Positions 8,223-16,800 of a DNA stretch of 64,000 nucleotides are shown here, piece after piece (the stretch's first letter is position 1; each line of letters starts with the position of its first letter). Made by a program: the position numbers and the translations under genes. Source of the DNA: Eubacterium sp. (lineage in GTDB: Bacteria > Bacillota > Clostridia > Lachnospirales > Lachnospiraceae); NCBI GenBank assembly GCA_017459345.1, contig JAFUDC010000091.1, positions 1-64,000 of the forward strand, in the 5' to 3' direction. Under the pieces are notes generated by a model. It did no database searches. It was not told where the DNA came from and was given only the letters and a program-made list of their open reading frames with translations.

Positions 8223-8239
8223 TTGATAATCATTATCAA
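8223..8239. promoter_or_regulatory. Fur box
   Basis: TTGATAATCATTATCAA is a perfect palindrome. Its core TGATAATCATTATCA matches the 7-1-7 Fur consensus. It lies about 107 bp before the FTR1 start and overlaps a weak promoter-like pair (TTGATA, CATATT). Iron-repressed expression of the downstream iron genes is the natural reading. Confidence 0.85.
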
Positions 8240-8345
8240 CATATCATATTGTGATTATTCTCTGACAGGGTTCAGGCAGGTTGATGGCCGGATCATGGAG
8301 AGGCTGTATAACAGCTTATAAAATATTTACTAGGAGGTGACATGT

Positions 8346-9812
8346 GTGACGAATACAGATAGCTGGCATATTCGGTTCGCCGCACTCCTGTTCGCCGCCG
8401 TTTTTGCTGTGATGGCCATAATGCCCCTGTCAGTATATGCGGCGGACACGGTATATTATAAGACCTGGGAGGAAGCCCAGCCTGTTTTCTTCCCCGACAG
8501 CACCAGCACCAATATGAACGAGGTAGCCTATGCCATCGACCAGCTGCTTGAAGCAGGAAGAGATTACCTGGCAGATGGTGATCTGGATAATGCCTACGTT
8601 TGTGCTCAGCAGTCTTATTATGGCTATTATGAGGTTTGCGGCTTTGAGAGACATACCATGAGTCTGATCAGCGGTGCCCGCAAGAACGAGGTGGAGTTCA
8701 AGTACAGAGATATCAGAAAGGCCGTGAAGAATGAGTCTCTGGAGGATTATGACAAGTACTGTGATGAACTTCGGACCATGCTCTATGTGGATGCAGAGCA
8801 GTTAAGTCCCATCTCGGAAGCCTTCCTGACAAAATATGTGGAGGATGCCGAATTTGCAGAAAAGTACACCGCTCTAACCGGTGTGACCCCGGATACTACT
8901 TCCGTGGCGGCTTCAAGCTCAGGTGGTGCCGGCAGTGCCGGAGCCCTCTTTATGCAGGCCTTTATCATCCTGGTTCGTGAGGGACTTGAGGCTATCCTGG
9001 TTATCGGCGGTATCATCGCCTACCTGGTGAAATCCGGCAATAAGAAATCCGTCAGATCTGTCTATATCGGTTCAGTGTTTGCGGTTGGACTGAGTTTTGT
9101 GGCAGCATGGATTCTCAATATTGTGAAGAATATCAATTCTGCCAATGGTGCCAAGCAGGAGCTGATCGAGGGTATCACTGCCCTGATTGCCGTGGCGGTT
9201 CTCTTCTATGTCAGCAACTGGATGCTCAATAAGTCAGAGACCGAGGTCTGGACAAGATACATTAACGAGAAGGTGGAAAGCTCTGTTTCAAGAGGAAGCA
9301 TGTTCGCCCTGGGATTTACCGCATTCCTTGCGGTATTCCGTGAGGGTGCAGAGGTAATCCTCTTCTACCAGCCCCTGATTGCAGACGCAAGAAACGGTGC
9401 GGGAGTCAGTTTCATCTGGCTTGGAGTGTTAGCCTCCGTGGTGGTACTGGCCATCGTCTTCATTGCGATCCGCTTCTTCTCCATCCGGCTCCCCTTAAAG
9501 CCCTTCTTCCTGGCAACCAGTATCCTGATGGCAATCATGTCCATCGCCTTCCTGGGATCCGGTATCAAGGAGCTGATCGAGGGTGACTTCGATATCCAGA
9601 TTTACATTCAGGGTATTTCGGATCTCATCGCCAAGATTCCGACCAACGACTTCCTGGATATCTTCGGTATCTACCCGCAGTCGGAAACCATCATACCACA
9701 GTTTATCCTGCTGGTTATTACCATTATTCTGTATGTGATACAGTTTAAGCGCAGCAAGAAGCTGAAAGCCGAGATTCAGGCAGAGCAGGCGGCGGCTGGC
9801 AGTGCACAGTAA
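8346..9812 (+). CDS. FTR1-family iron permease with N-terminal extracytoplasmic domain
   Basis: The GTG at 8346 is placed 8 bp after AGGAGG (8332-8337); the GTG at 8337 overlaps that ribosome binding site, so I reject it. The product of about 488 residues has a signal peptide, an extracytoplasmic helical domain of about 150 residues and a seven-helix FTR1 domain. Two REGxE motifs, VREGLEAIL and FREGAEVILF, are the iron-coordinating signature. FTR1/EfeU/FetM-type permeases import iron, often with P19. The gene is preceded by a Fur box and followed by a P19 homologue. Confidence 0.92.
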   Translation: MTNTDSWHIRFAALLFAAVFAVMAIMPLSVYAADTVYYKTWEEAQPVFFPDSTSTNMNEVAYAIDQLLEAGRDYLADGDLDNAYVCAQQSYYGYYEVCGFERHTMSLISGARKNEVEFKYRDIRKAVKNESLEDYDKYCDELRTMLYVDAEQLSPISEAFLTKYVEDAEFAEKYTALTGVTPDTTSVAASSSGGAGSAGALFMQAFIILVREGLEAILVIGGIIAYLVKSGNKKSVRSVYIGSVFAVGLSFVAAWILNIVKNINSANGAKQELIEGITALIAVAVLFYVSNWMLNKSETEVWTRYINEKVESSVSRGSMFALGFTAFLAVFREGAEVILFYQPLIADARNGAGVSFIWLGVLASVVVLAIVFIAIRFFSIRLPLKPFFLATSILMAIMSIAFLGSGIKELIEGDFDIQIYIQGISDLIAKIPTNDFLDIFGIYPQSETIIPQFILLVITIILYVIQFKRSKKLKAEIQAEQAAAGSAQ

Positions 9813-9943
9813 GTACACTAAGCCTTTGAGGATGCAGCCTGACGGCAATACATTTAAGAAGCTTATATTTCGGATTTAACTCTTGTACATAAGAGATAAA
9901 TTATATAATATTTACATTTTTTCTTTCAGAAAGGAGCAACACG

Positions 9944-10600
9944 ATGATTAAGATGAAAAAAGTTTTTGCGGCATTACTTGCTTCCGCAATGATCACTGTT
10001 ATGGCAGTTGGATGCGGCGGATCAGGAAGCGCAAGCACAGATGAAGCAGCAGACACACAGGCAGCTGTAGCAGAGGCAACTGAAGCAGTGGAAGAAGCAG
10101 CAGATGATGCAGGCGATGCTGGTTTCACAGAGATCCCGATCTTCGAAGATGAGGAAGTTGGATTCATGAACCTTTCCGCAGTTTACTTCCAGCCCGTTCC
10201 CATGAGCGACGGCACAAAGGCTGAGGATTATGATATCCATCTTGAGGCTGATATCGCAGCTCTTGAGAACAACTTCGGTTATGAGCTTGGTTCCTGGGTA
10301 CCCTACCTTACCGTAGACTACAAGGTAGCAGATCAGGATGATAAGGCTCTGGCAGAAGGTACATTCATGGAGATGGCTGCTTCTGACGGACCTCACTATG
10401 GTGCCAACATCAAGCTTCCGGATGCCGGAACTTATAAGCTGACCATCACAATCCACAGTCCGGCTGAGAACGACTACCTCATCCATACAGATGCCCTGAC
10501 TGGCCCTGGAGCACAGTCCTTCGACGAAGCATTCCCGGATGGAACACTCAGCTACACATTTGATGCATGGGATTATACAGGTCCTGTAACTGTTGAGTAA
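9944..10600 (+). CDS. P19-type periplasmic iron-binding lipoprotein
   Basis: The 218-residue product has a lipobox (MAVGC) and an Ala/Glu/Asp-rich linker before an Ig-like P19 (Tpd/FetP) domain. His in DIHLEAD, Met in FMEM and His in GPHYGANI match the positions that bind Cu/Fe in the family. P19 proteins work with FTR1-type permeases in iron uptake, as in Campylobacter P19/Cj1658. AGGAG is well placed before 9944. A hairpin after its stop may lower transcription of the next gene. Confidence 0.92.
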   Translation: MIKMKKVFAALLASAMITVMAVGCGGSGSASTDEAADTQAAVAEATEAVEEAADDAGDAGFTEIPIFEDEEVGFMNLSAVYFQPVPMSDGTKAEDYDIHLEADIAALENNFGYELGSWVPYLTVDYKVADQDDKALAEGTFMEMAASDGPHYGANIKLPDAGTYKLTITIHSPAENDYLIHTDALTGPGAQSFDEAFPDGTLSYTFDAWDYTGPVTVE

Positions 10601-10615
10601 TGAATTGAACCACTT

Positions 10616-10639
10616 AAGGCTGCCCGACAGGGCAGTCTT
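10616..10639 (+). terminator. Hairpin between the P19 and DUF2318 genes
   Basis: AAGGCTGCCC-GACA-GGGCAGTCTT is a 10-bp stem (one G-T pair) with a 4-nt loop, followed by ATTTGCGTTTG. The T-run is short, so partial attenuation or an mRNA-stability element is more likely than full termination. Confidence 0.5.
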
Positions 10640-10714
10640 ATTTGCGTTTGTACATGTTTGCCATAATTAGTTCGGGAGGATGGCAAACTTTACCAAAGAA
10701 CAGAGGTTATCATT

Positions 10715-11989
10715 ATGCTGAAATATCTTGTACAGCTGACCGGAGATCTGATGTCCGCCGGACTGATCATCGGAATGCTGTTTGCATATATAAGATTTAA
10801 TTTTAAAAAGAGGGGGACGGTCATTCTACTGTGTGCAGGAGGTCTGTCCCTGATTATCGCTGTTGCCAAGGCGATCGTGATGAATACCAGCAACAGCATC
10901 AGTGCAAAGCTTAACATTGGTTATGTCGCCTACATGAACATGGCTGCTTTTCTGATATTTGCCGCCGCAGCCCTGATCTTTATTCTTTTTTCATTTGATT
11001 TCATTCGGATACATACAAAGGTCATCGGAGAATATGCAGTCTATCTGTCTGCCTCCGTCCTGATTCTGACCCTAGCCTTTTACTGCCTGCCTACCGTGCT
11101 GGCCTATCCTTTGAATTTTGATGTGGCTGATAATTCTGTCTTTTCCACAGATTTCATTTATCGTTTTATCGGCTGCATTCTGGGATTTGTCCTGGTGCTC
11201 ATCGCATCCATAGCAGTGTATAAAGCGGAGAAGGCTCTGAAATCCCCTTTGAATAAGCTATTCCTGGACCTGGCCATCCTGATCAACGCCTCCAAGTTTA
11301 TCGGCCAGGTGATTCAGCTGATGCTTTCAAGAAGGATGATTCATCAGACTCACACTCTTTTTACTATCGTTAAGATTACCAACAACTACAGTGAGTATTT
11401 TATCTTTGCCATCATGATCTGTGCCCTGGTTGCCGCCGCATACCTTTTCCTGAAGAACATAAAGGTGACGGAGGAATATGCTAATCCCGCCCAGCACAGG
11501 AAGATCCGGGCCCGCATGAGGAACCAGCGCCGCTGGTCCGTTGCCCTGCTGATCTGCGTTCTGGTCGCCGGGATAAACCTCACCGTTGTCGACGCCTACA
11601 ACAATAAAGAACCTGATGAGGCTCCGGTGGAAGAGGGAGAGCTTGTAGGTGATGAGGTGATCGTTCCCCTTTCTATGGTGGAAGATGGTCATCTCCACCG
11701 TTTCGGCTATGAGACCGAGTCCGGAATCCTGGTCAAGTTTATCGTGGTGAAAAAACCGGGTTCCACTACCTACGGCGTGGGCCTGGATGCCTGCGATATC
11801 TGCGGGGATGCCGGTTACTATGAGAAGAATGATCAGATTGTCTGCAGAAGGTGCGATGTTGTCATGAATACCAATACCATCGGTTTTAAAGGAGGATGTA
11901 ATCCCATCGTGATTGACTACCGGGTGGAGGATGGCAATATCATCGTACCTGTAGCGACCCTTGTGGATCATCAGGATGAGTTTAAATAG
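10715..11989 (+). CDS. DUF2318 Fe-S-containing membrane protein
   Basis: The 424-residue product has about seven or eight membrane helices, then a C-terminal extracytoplasmic DUF2318 domain with CDICGDAGYY, CRRCDVVMN and a further Cys in KGGCNP. Members of this family (Cj1660-like) are encoded with P19 and FTR1. The Cys set suggests a metal or Fe-S centre. It may feed or take electrons during iron reduction (inference). It is followed by two FtsX permeases and an ATPase, the same order as in Campylobacter-type clusters. Confidence 0.88.
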   Translation: MLKYLVQLTGDLMSAGLIIGMLFAYIRFNFKKRGTVILLCAGGLSLIIAVAKAIVMNTSNSISAKLNIGYVAYMNMAAFLIFAAAALIFILFSFDFIRIHTKVIGEYAVYLSASVLILTLAFYCLPTVLAYPLNFDVADNSVFSTDFIYRFIGCILGFVLVLIASIAVYKAEKALKSPLNKLFLDLAILINASKFIGQVIQLMLSRRMIHQTHTLFTIVKITNNYSEYFIFAIMICALVAAAYLFLKNIKVTEEYANPAQHRKIRARMRNQRRWSVALLICVLVAGINLTVVDAYNNKEPDEAPVEEGELVGDEVIVPLSMVEDGHLHRFGYETESGILVKFIVVKKPGSTTYGVGLDACDICGDAGYYEKNDQIVCRRCDVVMNTNTIGFKGGCNPIVIDYRVEDGNIIVPVATLVDHQDEFK

Positions 11990-12000
11990 GAGGTTAGATC

Positions 12001-13290
12001 ATGTTTTTTAGAATGGTTAAAGGTGCCCTGTTAAGACAGAAGGGCAAGATGCTGATGATCGCCTTTACGATTCTCCTGGGCTCCTCTCTGGCCACAGCCA
12101 TGCTGAACGTCATGCTGGATGTGGGTGACAAGGTTAATCAGGAGCTTAAGGCCTATGGTGCCAACATCACTGTAGTGCCTAAGGAAAACAGTGTCATCGA
12201 CGATATCTATGAACTGGAAGGCGATGATGCCGACGAGATAAAAAGTGCCTACTTAAAGGAAGATGAGGTCGGGAAGCTGAAGACCATCTTCTGGGCATTT
12301 AACATTGTGGATTTTGCCCCCTTTATTGATACGACAGTTGATCTGGGCGGAAAGGATGTCAAGATGGTCGGAACATGGTTTAACCACCATCTGTCCCTGT
12401 CCACCGGAGAGGAATTGGATACCGGCGTCACCAGCCTCCGGTCCTGGTGGGAGATCACCGAGGGTGAGTGGCTGGATGAACAGGCTCATACAGACGGCGT
12501 CATGGTCGGAACCCTCCTGGCCCAGGCTCAGGGCATCAAGGTGGGAGACACCATCAAGGTTTCCGGCAAGGAAGGAAGCAAGGACTTAACAGTGGCCGGC
12601 ATCTTTGACTGCGGTTCCGATGAGGACGAACAGCTTTATACTTCCTTAGACAATGTCCAGGAGCTTTCCGGGACGGACGGCCTGATCTCCAGCATCGAGG
12701 TCAGCGCTCTGACCACTCCGGATAATGAGCTGGCAAGAAAGGCCGCCAAGGATCCCAGTTCCCTGTCCATCACCGATTACGAAACCTGGTATTGTACAGC
12801 CTATGTAAGCTCCATCTGTTATCAGATTCAGGAGGTCATCACGGATTCCGTGGCATCTCCTGTCAGACAGGTGGCAGAATCCGAAGGCGCCATCATGGAA
12901 AAGACACAGCTGCTGATGATTCTCATCACCATCCTTTCCCTGGTGGGTTCAGCCCTGGGTATCTCCAACCTGGTTACAGCCAGCGTGATGGAGCGGTCCA
13001 GCGAGCTGGGACTGCTCAAGGCCATCGGAGCCAAGGACGGAGCCATATCCGCCCTGGTTCTTACCGAGATCATCATCACAGCCATCATCGGCGGGGCCCT
13101 GGGATATTTCGTAGGCTACGGATTTGCCCAGGTGATCGGGCAGACGGTCTTCGGCTCAGCTATTGAGATGAAGCTGCTGGTTATCCCCATCGTGGCCATC
13201 CTGATCATTGTGGTGACCTTGTTCGGGAGCATTCCCGCTATCCGGACCCTGCTGCGGATGAAACCCGCAGAGGTTCTGCACGGAAAATAG
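12001..13290 (+). CDS. FtsX-type ABC permease, first of pair
   Basis: The 429-residue product has an N-terminal helix, a large extracytoplasmic domain (residues about 40-290) and a C-terminal three-helix FtsX domain. AGGAGG precedes its ATG closely. It matches the Cj1661-like permease of P19/FTR1 clusters. The substrate is unknown. Confidence 0.88.
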   Translation: MFFRMVKGALLRQKGKMLMIAFTILLGSSLATAMLNVMLDVGDKVNQELKAYGANITVVPKENSVIDDIYELEGDDADEIKSAYLKEDEVGKLKTIFWAFNIVDFAPFIDTTVDLGGKDVKMVGTWFNHHLSLSTGEELDTGVTSLRSWWEITEGEWLDEQAHTDGVMVGTLLAQAQGIKVGDTIKVSGKEGSKDLTVAGIFDCGSDEDEQLYTSLDNVQELSGTDGLISSIEVSALTTPDNELARKAAKDPSSLSITDYETWYCTAYVSSICYQIQEVITDSVASPVRQVAESEGAIMEKTQLLMILITILSLVGSALGISNLVTASVMERSSELGLLKAIGAKDGAISALVLTEIIITAIIGGALGYFVGYGFAQVIGQTVFGSAIEMKLLVIPIVAILIIVVTLFGSIPAIRTLLRMKPAEVLHGK

Positions 13291-13315
13291 ACTATATGTA
13301 TAACAGGAGTTAGAG

Positions 13316-14497
13316 ATGAAAAAACGTAAAATGTTCTTTCGCATGATCACTGCCTCCCTCATCCGCCGACGGTCCCGGATGTTCGTTGCCCTGCTTGCTA
13401 TTGCGGTGGGGGCGACCATCCTGTCAGGACTTACAACGATATACTATGATGTGCCGAAACAGATGGGTGAGCAGTTCAGAAATTATGGTGCGAATATGAT
13501 CTTTGTCGCATCAGCGGATTCTGATGGCCTTAATACTGAGCTTGTTAATCAGAGTCTGTCCTATATCAAAGAAGATCAGATCGTGGGGGCTGCCCCCTAC
13601 CGCTATGAGACGGTCACGGTCAATGAACAGCCGGTAATCGTTGCCGGCACCGACCTTGACGGTGCCCAGAAGACCTCCCCCTACTGGTTTGTGACCGGGG
13701 AGTGGCCTTCTGCTGACGGCCAGGTTCTGGTGGGGGAAGAGACGGCTGCCCTTTTAGATGTCAAGGTGGGAGATACCATCACCATGACCTTCTCCAACGA
13801 AGCCATGGAGAATCCCGACCAGCCGGAGGAAATCGACCGGAGCAAAAAGGAGGATGCCATCACCTACGATTACACGGTGGCCGGCACCCTGGATACGGGA
13901 GGTAATGAGGAATCCTATATCTTCATGTCCCTTGCGGATGCCGCAAAGCTTACCGGGGAGGATGCCAAGCTTGATGTGGTGGAGCTTTCCGTCTCTGCCA
14001 CCCAGGAGGAGCTGTCTGCATATGTGGATACGATTTCCAAGGCAGTTCCGGCAGTGACCCCCAGACTGGTCAAGCGTGTGACCCAGTCTGAGACCACAGT
14101 CCTGTCCAAGCTGGAATCCCTGGTGCTGCTTGTCACCATCGTCGTCCTTCTTCTCATGATGATCTGCGTGGCAACCACCATGATGGCTGTGGTTACCGAG
14201 AGAAGAAAGGAAATCGGCCTGAGAAAGGCACTGGGTGCCTCCAACCAGAGCATCATTCTTGAGTTTATGGGTGAGGGAATGATGCTGGGTGCAGTCGGTG
14301 GTTTGCTGGGATCTATTCTGGGATTTACCTTCGCCCAGGCAGTCAGCATCAACGTGTTCAACTCTACGATCACCTTCCGGCCGCTGCTGGTGCCCATCAC
14401 CATCATCGCATCCATTGCCGTAACCGGACTGGCCTGCCTGATACCGGTCCGCAATGCCACAGAGGTGGATCCGGCCCTGGTACTTAAGGGAGAATAA
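13316..14497 (+). CDS. FtsX-type ABC permease, second of pair
   Basis: The 393-residue product has the same plan as the preceding gene: one helix, an extracytoplasmic MacB-like domain, then three helices with ERRKEIGLRKALGA, typical of FtsX/MacB. It is 26 bp after the first permease and 41 bp before the ATPase. The two permeases probably form a heterodimer driven by the ATPase at 14538 (inference from order and spacing). Confidence 0.9.
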   Translation: MKKRKMFFRMITASLIRRRSRMFVALLAIAVGATILSGLTTIYYDVPKQMGEQFRNYGANMIFVASADSDGLNTELVNQSLSYIKEDQIVGAAPYRYETVTVNEQPVIVAGTDLDGAQKTSPYWFVTGEWPSADGQVLVGEETAALLDVKVGDTITMTFSNEAMENPDQPEEIDRSKKEDAITYDYTVAGTLDTGGNEESYIFMSLADAAKLTGEDAKLDVVELSVSATQEELSAYVDTISKAVPAVTPRLVKRVTQSETTVLSKLESLVLLVTIVVLLLMMICVATTMMAVVTERRKEIGLRKALGASNQSIILEFMGEGMMLGAVGGLLGSILGFTFAQAVSINVFNSTITFRPLLVPITIIASIAVTGLACLIPVRNATEVDPALVLKGE

Positions 14498-14537
14498 GGA
14501 AGGATTTTATATAGATTACTCCTGGAGGAAGAGAATA

Positions 14538-15239
14538 ATGAGTTTACTAGAATTAAAAAATGTTTCAAAAATATATGGCCCCCTGAAGGCTCTTGACGAA
14601 GTGAACCTGAAAGTGGAGGAGGGGGAATGGGTGGCAATCATGGGACCCTCCGGATCCGGCAAGAGTACCATGATGAATATCATCAGCTGTCTGGACAAAC
14701 CCTCCCTGGGTGAAGTGCTGCTGGACGGTGTGGATATCGCAAAGGAGAGCTCCAAAAATCTGACGGAGATCCGCCGGGATAAGATTGGCCTGATCTTTCA
14801 GCAATTCCACCTGGTCAATTATCTGACTGCCCTGGAAAATGTCATGGTGGCCCAGTATTATCATAGTATGCCTGATGAAAAAGAAGCCCTGGAGGCTCTG
14901 GAGAGAGTGGGTCTTAAGGACAGGGCCAGGCACCTGCCCAGCCAGCTGTCCGGCGGAGAGCAGCAGAGAGTCTGCATTGCCAGAGCCCTGATAAATCACC
15001 CGGAGATCATGCTGGCAGATGAGCCCACCGGAAACCTGGATGAGGCCAATGAGAACATCGTGCTGGATATTTTTAAACAGCTGCACGATGAGGGGACAAC
15101 CCTGATCGTCGTCACCCATGACCCCGAGGTGGCTGAGGTTGCCCAGAGAACCATCGTGCTTAACTATGGCAAGATCGATAAAGAAATCATCAACGAAAAC
15201 TTCGGAAAAGAAGCGACAGCAGCGGATGGAGGTAAATAG
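14538..15239 (+). CDS. ABC ATP-binding protein (LolD/MacB type)
   Basis: The 233-residue ATPase has GPSGSGKST (Walker A), LSGGEQQRVCIARAL (signature) and MLADEPTGNLD (Walker B). The start at 14538 follows GGAGGAAGAG. It is the partner of the two FtsX permeases upstream. One base separates its stop from the next ATG. Confidence 0.93.
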   Translation: MSLLELKNVSKIYGPLKALDEVNLKVEEGEWVAIMGPSGSGKSTMMNIISCLDKPSLGEVLLDGVDIAKESSKNLTEIRRDKIGLIFQQFHLVNYLTALENVMVAQYYHSMPDEKEALEALERVGLKDRARHLPSQLSGGEQQRVCIARALINHPEIMLADEPTGNLDEANENIVLDIFKQLHDEGTTLIVVTHDPEVAEVAQRTIVLNYGKIDKEIINENFGKEATAADGGK

Positions 15240-15240
15240 T

Positions 15241-15684
15241 ATGCGCTTAAAAAGGGGAGCTGCCGCCCTTGTAGTTATTGCATCCCTGTCCATGGCCTTA
15301 GCCGGCTGCGGCGGGCCCAAATCCTACGCGGACGGGACCTATGAGGGTAAGAGCAGCGTTTACGAGGATAACGACGGAGAAGGAGATGGATACGGGGAGG
15401 TGTCCATCACCATCAAGGATGGAAAAATTACAGACTGTACCTTTAATACCTATGAGACCAACGGAGACCTCAAGGATGAGGATTATGGCAAGCAGAACGG
15501 AGAGGTTGCCAATCAGGACTTCTACAACAAGGCCCAGAAGGCCCTGGCAGGCTCCAAGGAATATGCAAAGATGCTGGTGGAAACCGGTGACTACCATGCC
15601 ATCGACGCCATCAGCGGGGCAACCATTTCCTACAATCAGTTTATGGAAGCAGTAGATGAAGCCCTGTCCAAGGCAGAGGAGTAA
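15241..15684 (+). CDS. FMN-binding lipoprotein
   Basis: The 147-residue lipoprotein (lipobox ALAGC) has a single FMN-binding domain ending in ISGAT (Thr128), the ApbE modification site. The start is immediately after the ATPase stop, with GGAGG overlapping the end of that gene. It links the iron transporter block to the flavin electron-transfer block: ApbE is encoded at 1109. It is a plausible extracytoplasmic electron carrier for iron reduction or for the flavoprotein encoded at 16801. Confidence 0.92.
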   Translation: MRLKRGAAALVVIASLSMALAGCGGPKSYADGTYEGKSSVYEDNDGEGDGYGEVSITIKDGKITDCTFNTYETNGDLKDEDYGKQNGEVANQDFYNKAQKALAGSKEYAKMLVETGDYHAIDAISGATISYNQFMEAVDEALSKAEE

Positions 15685-15702
15685 GAGAACATTACAAAAG
15701 AT

Positions 15703-16194
15703 ATGAGAAGATTAATCAGATGGGCTTTCCGCCTTGCGGTACTTGCTGTCATGCTGGGGATACCAGCTTATGTTTATGGTATTCCCGGCAGCCTGACAGG
15801 CGGGGCGGATGCGGTCTCAGGAGCAACTTCATATGTGTTTTCCGAGGATGACATACAGGGAGAGTATGTCATTCTTATTCATAAGCAGGGACACAGCCAG
15901 GACAACCTGGCCCTGTGGAAGGAATTCTTCCGGGGGCATGATATCCCTGTGATTCTGGAAGACCTCTCCTGCTTTGTGGCCTACGGCGATACCCCGGCAG
16001 CAGATTATGCGGGAATCTGCCAGGCCAGGCTCCCGGAGAACCAGATGAAGATAAAGTACGACAGCGGGATCCTGCTGGCTTCCAAGGCAGCCTGCGGCAA
16101 GTTTGATGTGATTATCATGTCAAAAATGATCTATGATAATTACCATCTGGATCTGGAAGAAGATGAAGAAACCCTGATAATAGAAATACAATGA
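15703..16194 (+). CDS. Unknown membrane-anchored protein with a lone flavinylation-like motif
   Basis: The 163-residue product has an N-terminal membrane helix (about residues 7-26), then DAVSGATS with Thr42. This resembles the C-terminal end of an FMN-binding domain. The remaining 120 residues show no family I know: VILIHKQGH, LEDLSCFVAYG and two Cys near residues 105 and 123. It lies between an FMN-binding lipoprotein and a cytochrome-b-like gene. It may be a small flavin- or metal-binding subunit (inference). Confidence 0.6.
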   Translation: MRRLIRWAFRLAVLAVMLGIPAYVYGIPGSLTGGADAVSGATSYVFSEDDIQGEYVILIHKQGHSQDNLALWKEFFRGHDIPVILEDLSCFVAYGDTPAADYAGICQARLPENQMKIKYDSGILLASKAACGKFDVIIMSKMIYDNYHLDLEEDEETLIIEIQ

Positions 16195-16206
16195 TTGGAG
16201 CTGCAA

Positions 16207-16737
16207 ATGAGAAGAGTCAATGCCATATTAAGTATGATTATCCTGGTTCTCTTCCTGATCCATGGAGTATTGGGAGCCTTTAACCTGATGGGCAGCAATG
16301 TGACCAGCAAGGTCCTGGCCTGGGTTATGACAGGCCTGATCGGGCTGCATGCAGTAATCGGAGTAATACTGACTATTCAGACTCTGTCAGCCCAGAAAAA
16401 GGCAGGAGTCAGCTACCGGAAAGAAAACCGGATTTTCTGGGCCAGAAGGATCAGCGGCTATGTGATCATGATCCTGATCTTTTTCCACATCACAGCATTT
16501 ACCCTGAGCAGCACGGGGACTCTCCCCGAATTTCACCTTTTTCGCCTGCTGACCCAGCTGCTCCTGGTCATTGCCATTGCATTTCATGTTCTTTCTAATG
16601 TAAAGCCCATGCTGATTGCTCTTGGCATTAAGAAGCTGAAACCTAAGGCAGGGGACCTGCTCTTCTGGATCTCGCTCCTCTTGCTGGTTATGGCGGTGGG
16701 ATTTGTAATTTATTATCTTCGATGGAATGCAGTGTGA
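16207..16737 (+). CDS. Cytochrome-b-like membrane subunit
   Basis: The ATG at 16207 has GGAG 6 bp upstream. The 176-residue product has about five membrane helices. His residues lie within helices (IHG near 20, LHAV near 49, FFHIT near 95, FHVL near 124), as expected for b-type haem ligands in succinate/fumarate-type membrane anchors. It precedes the FrdA-like and FrdB-like genes, so it is probably their membrane anchor. Assignment rests on helix/His pattern and context, not on a strong motif. Confidence 0.65.
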   Translation: MRRVNAILSMIILVLFLIHGVLGAFNLMGSNVTSKVLAWVMTGLIGLHAVIGVILTIQTLSAQKKAGVSYRKENRIFWARRISGYVIMILIFFHITAFTLSSTGTLPEFHLFRLLTQLLLVIAIAFHVLSNVKPMLIALGIKKLKPKAGDLLFWISLLLLVMAVGFVIYYLRWNAV

Positions 16738-16800
16738 GTGAGTCTTGAAAAGTTATGTGAGAGCCTGCTGGAGCCAAATCCGAAAAATACGTGAATAATT

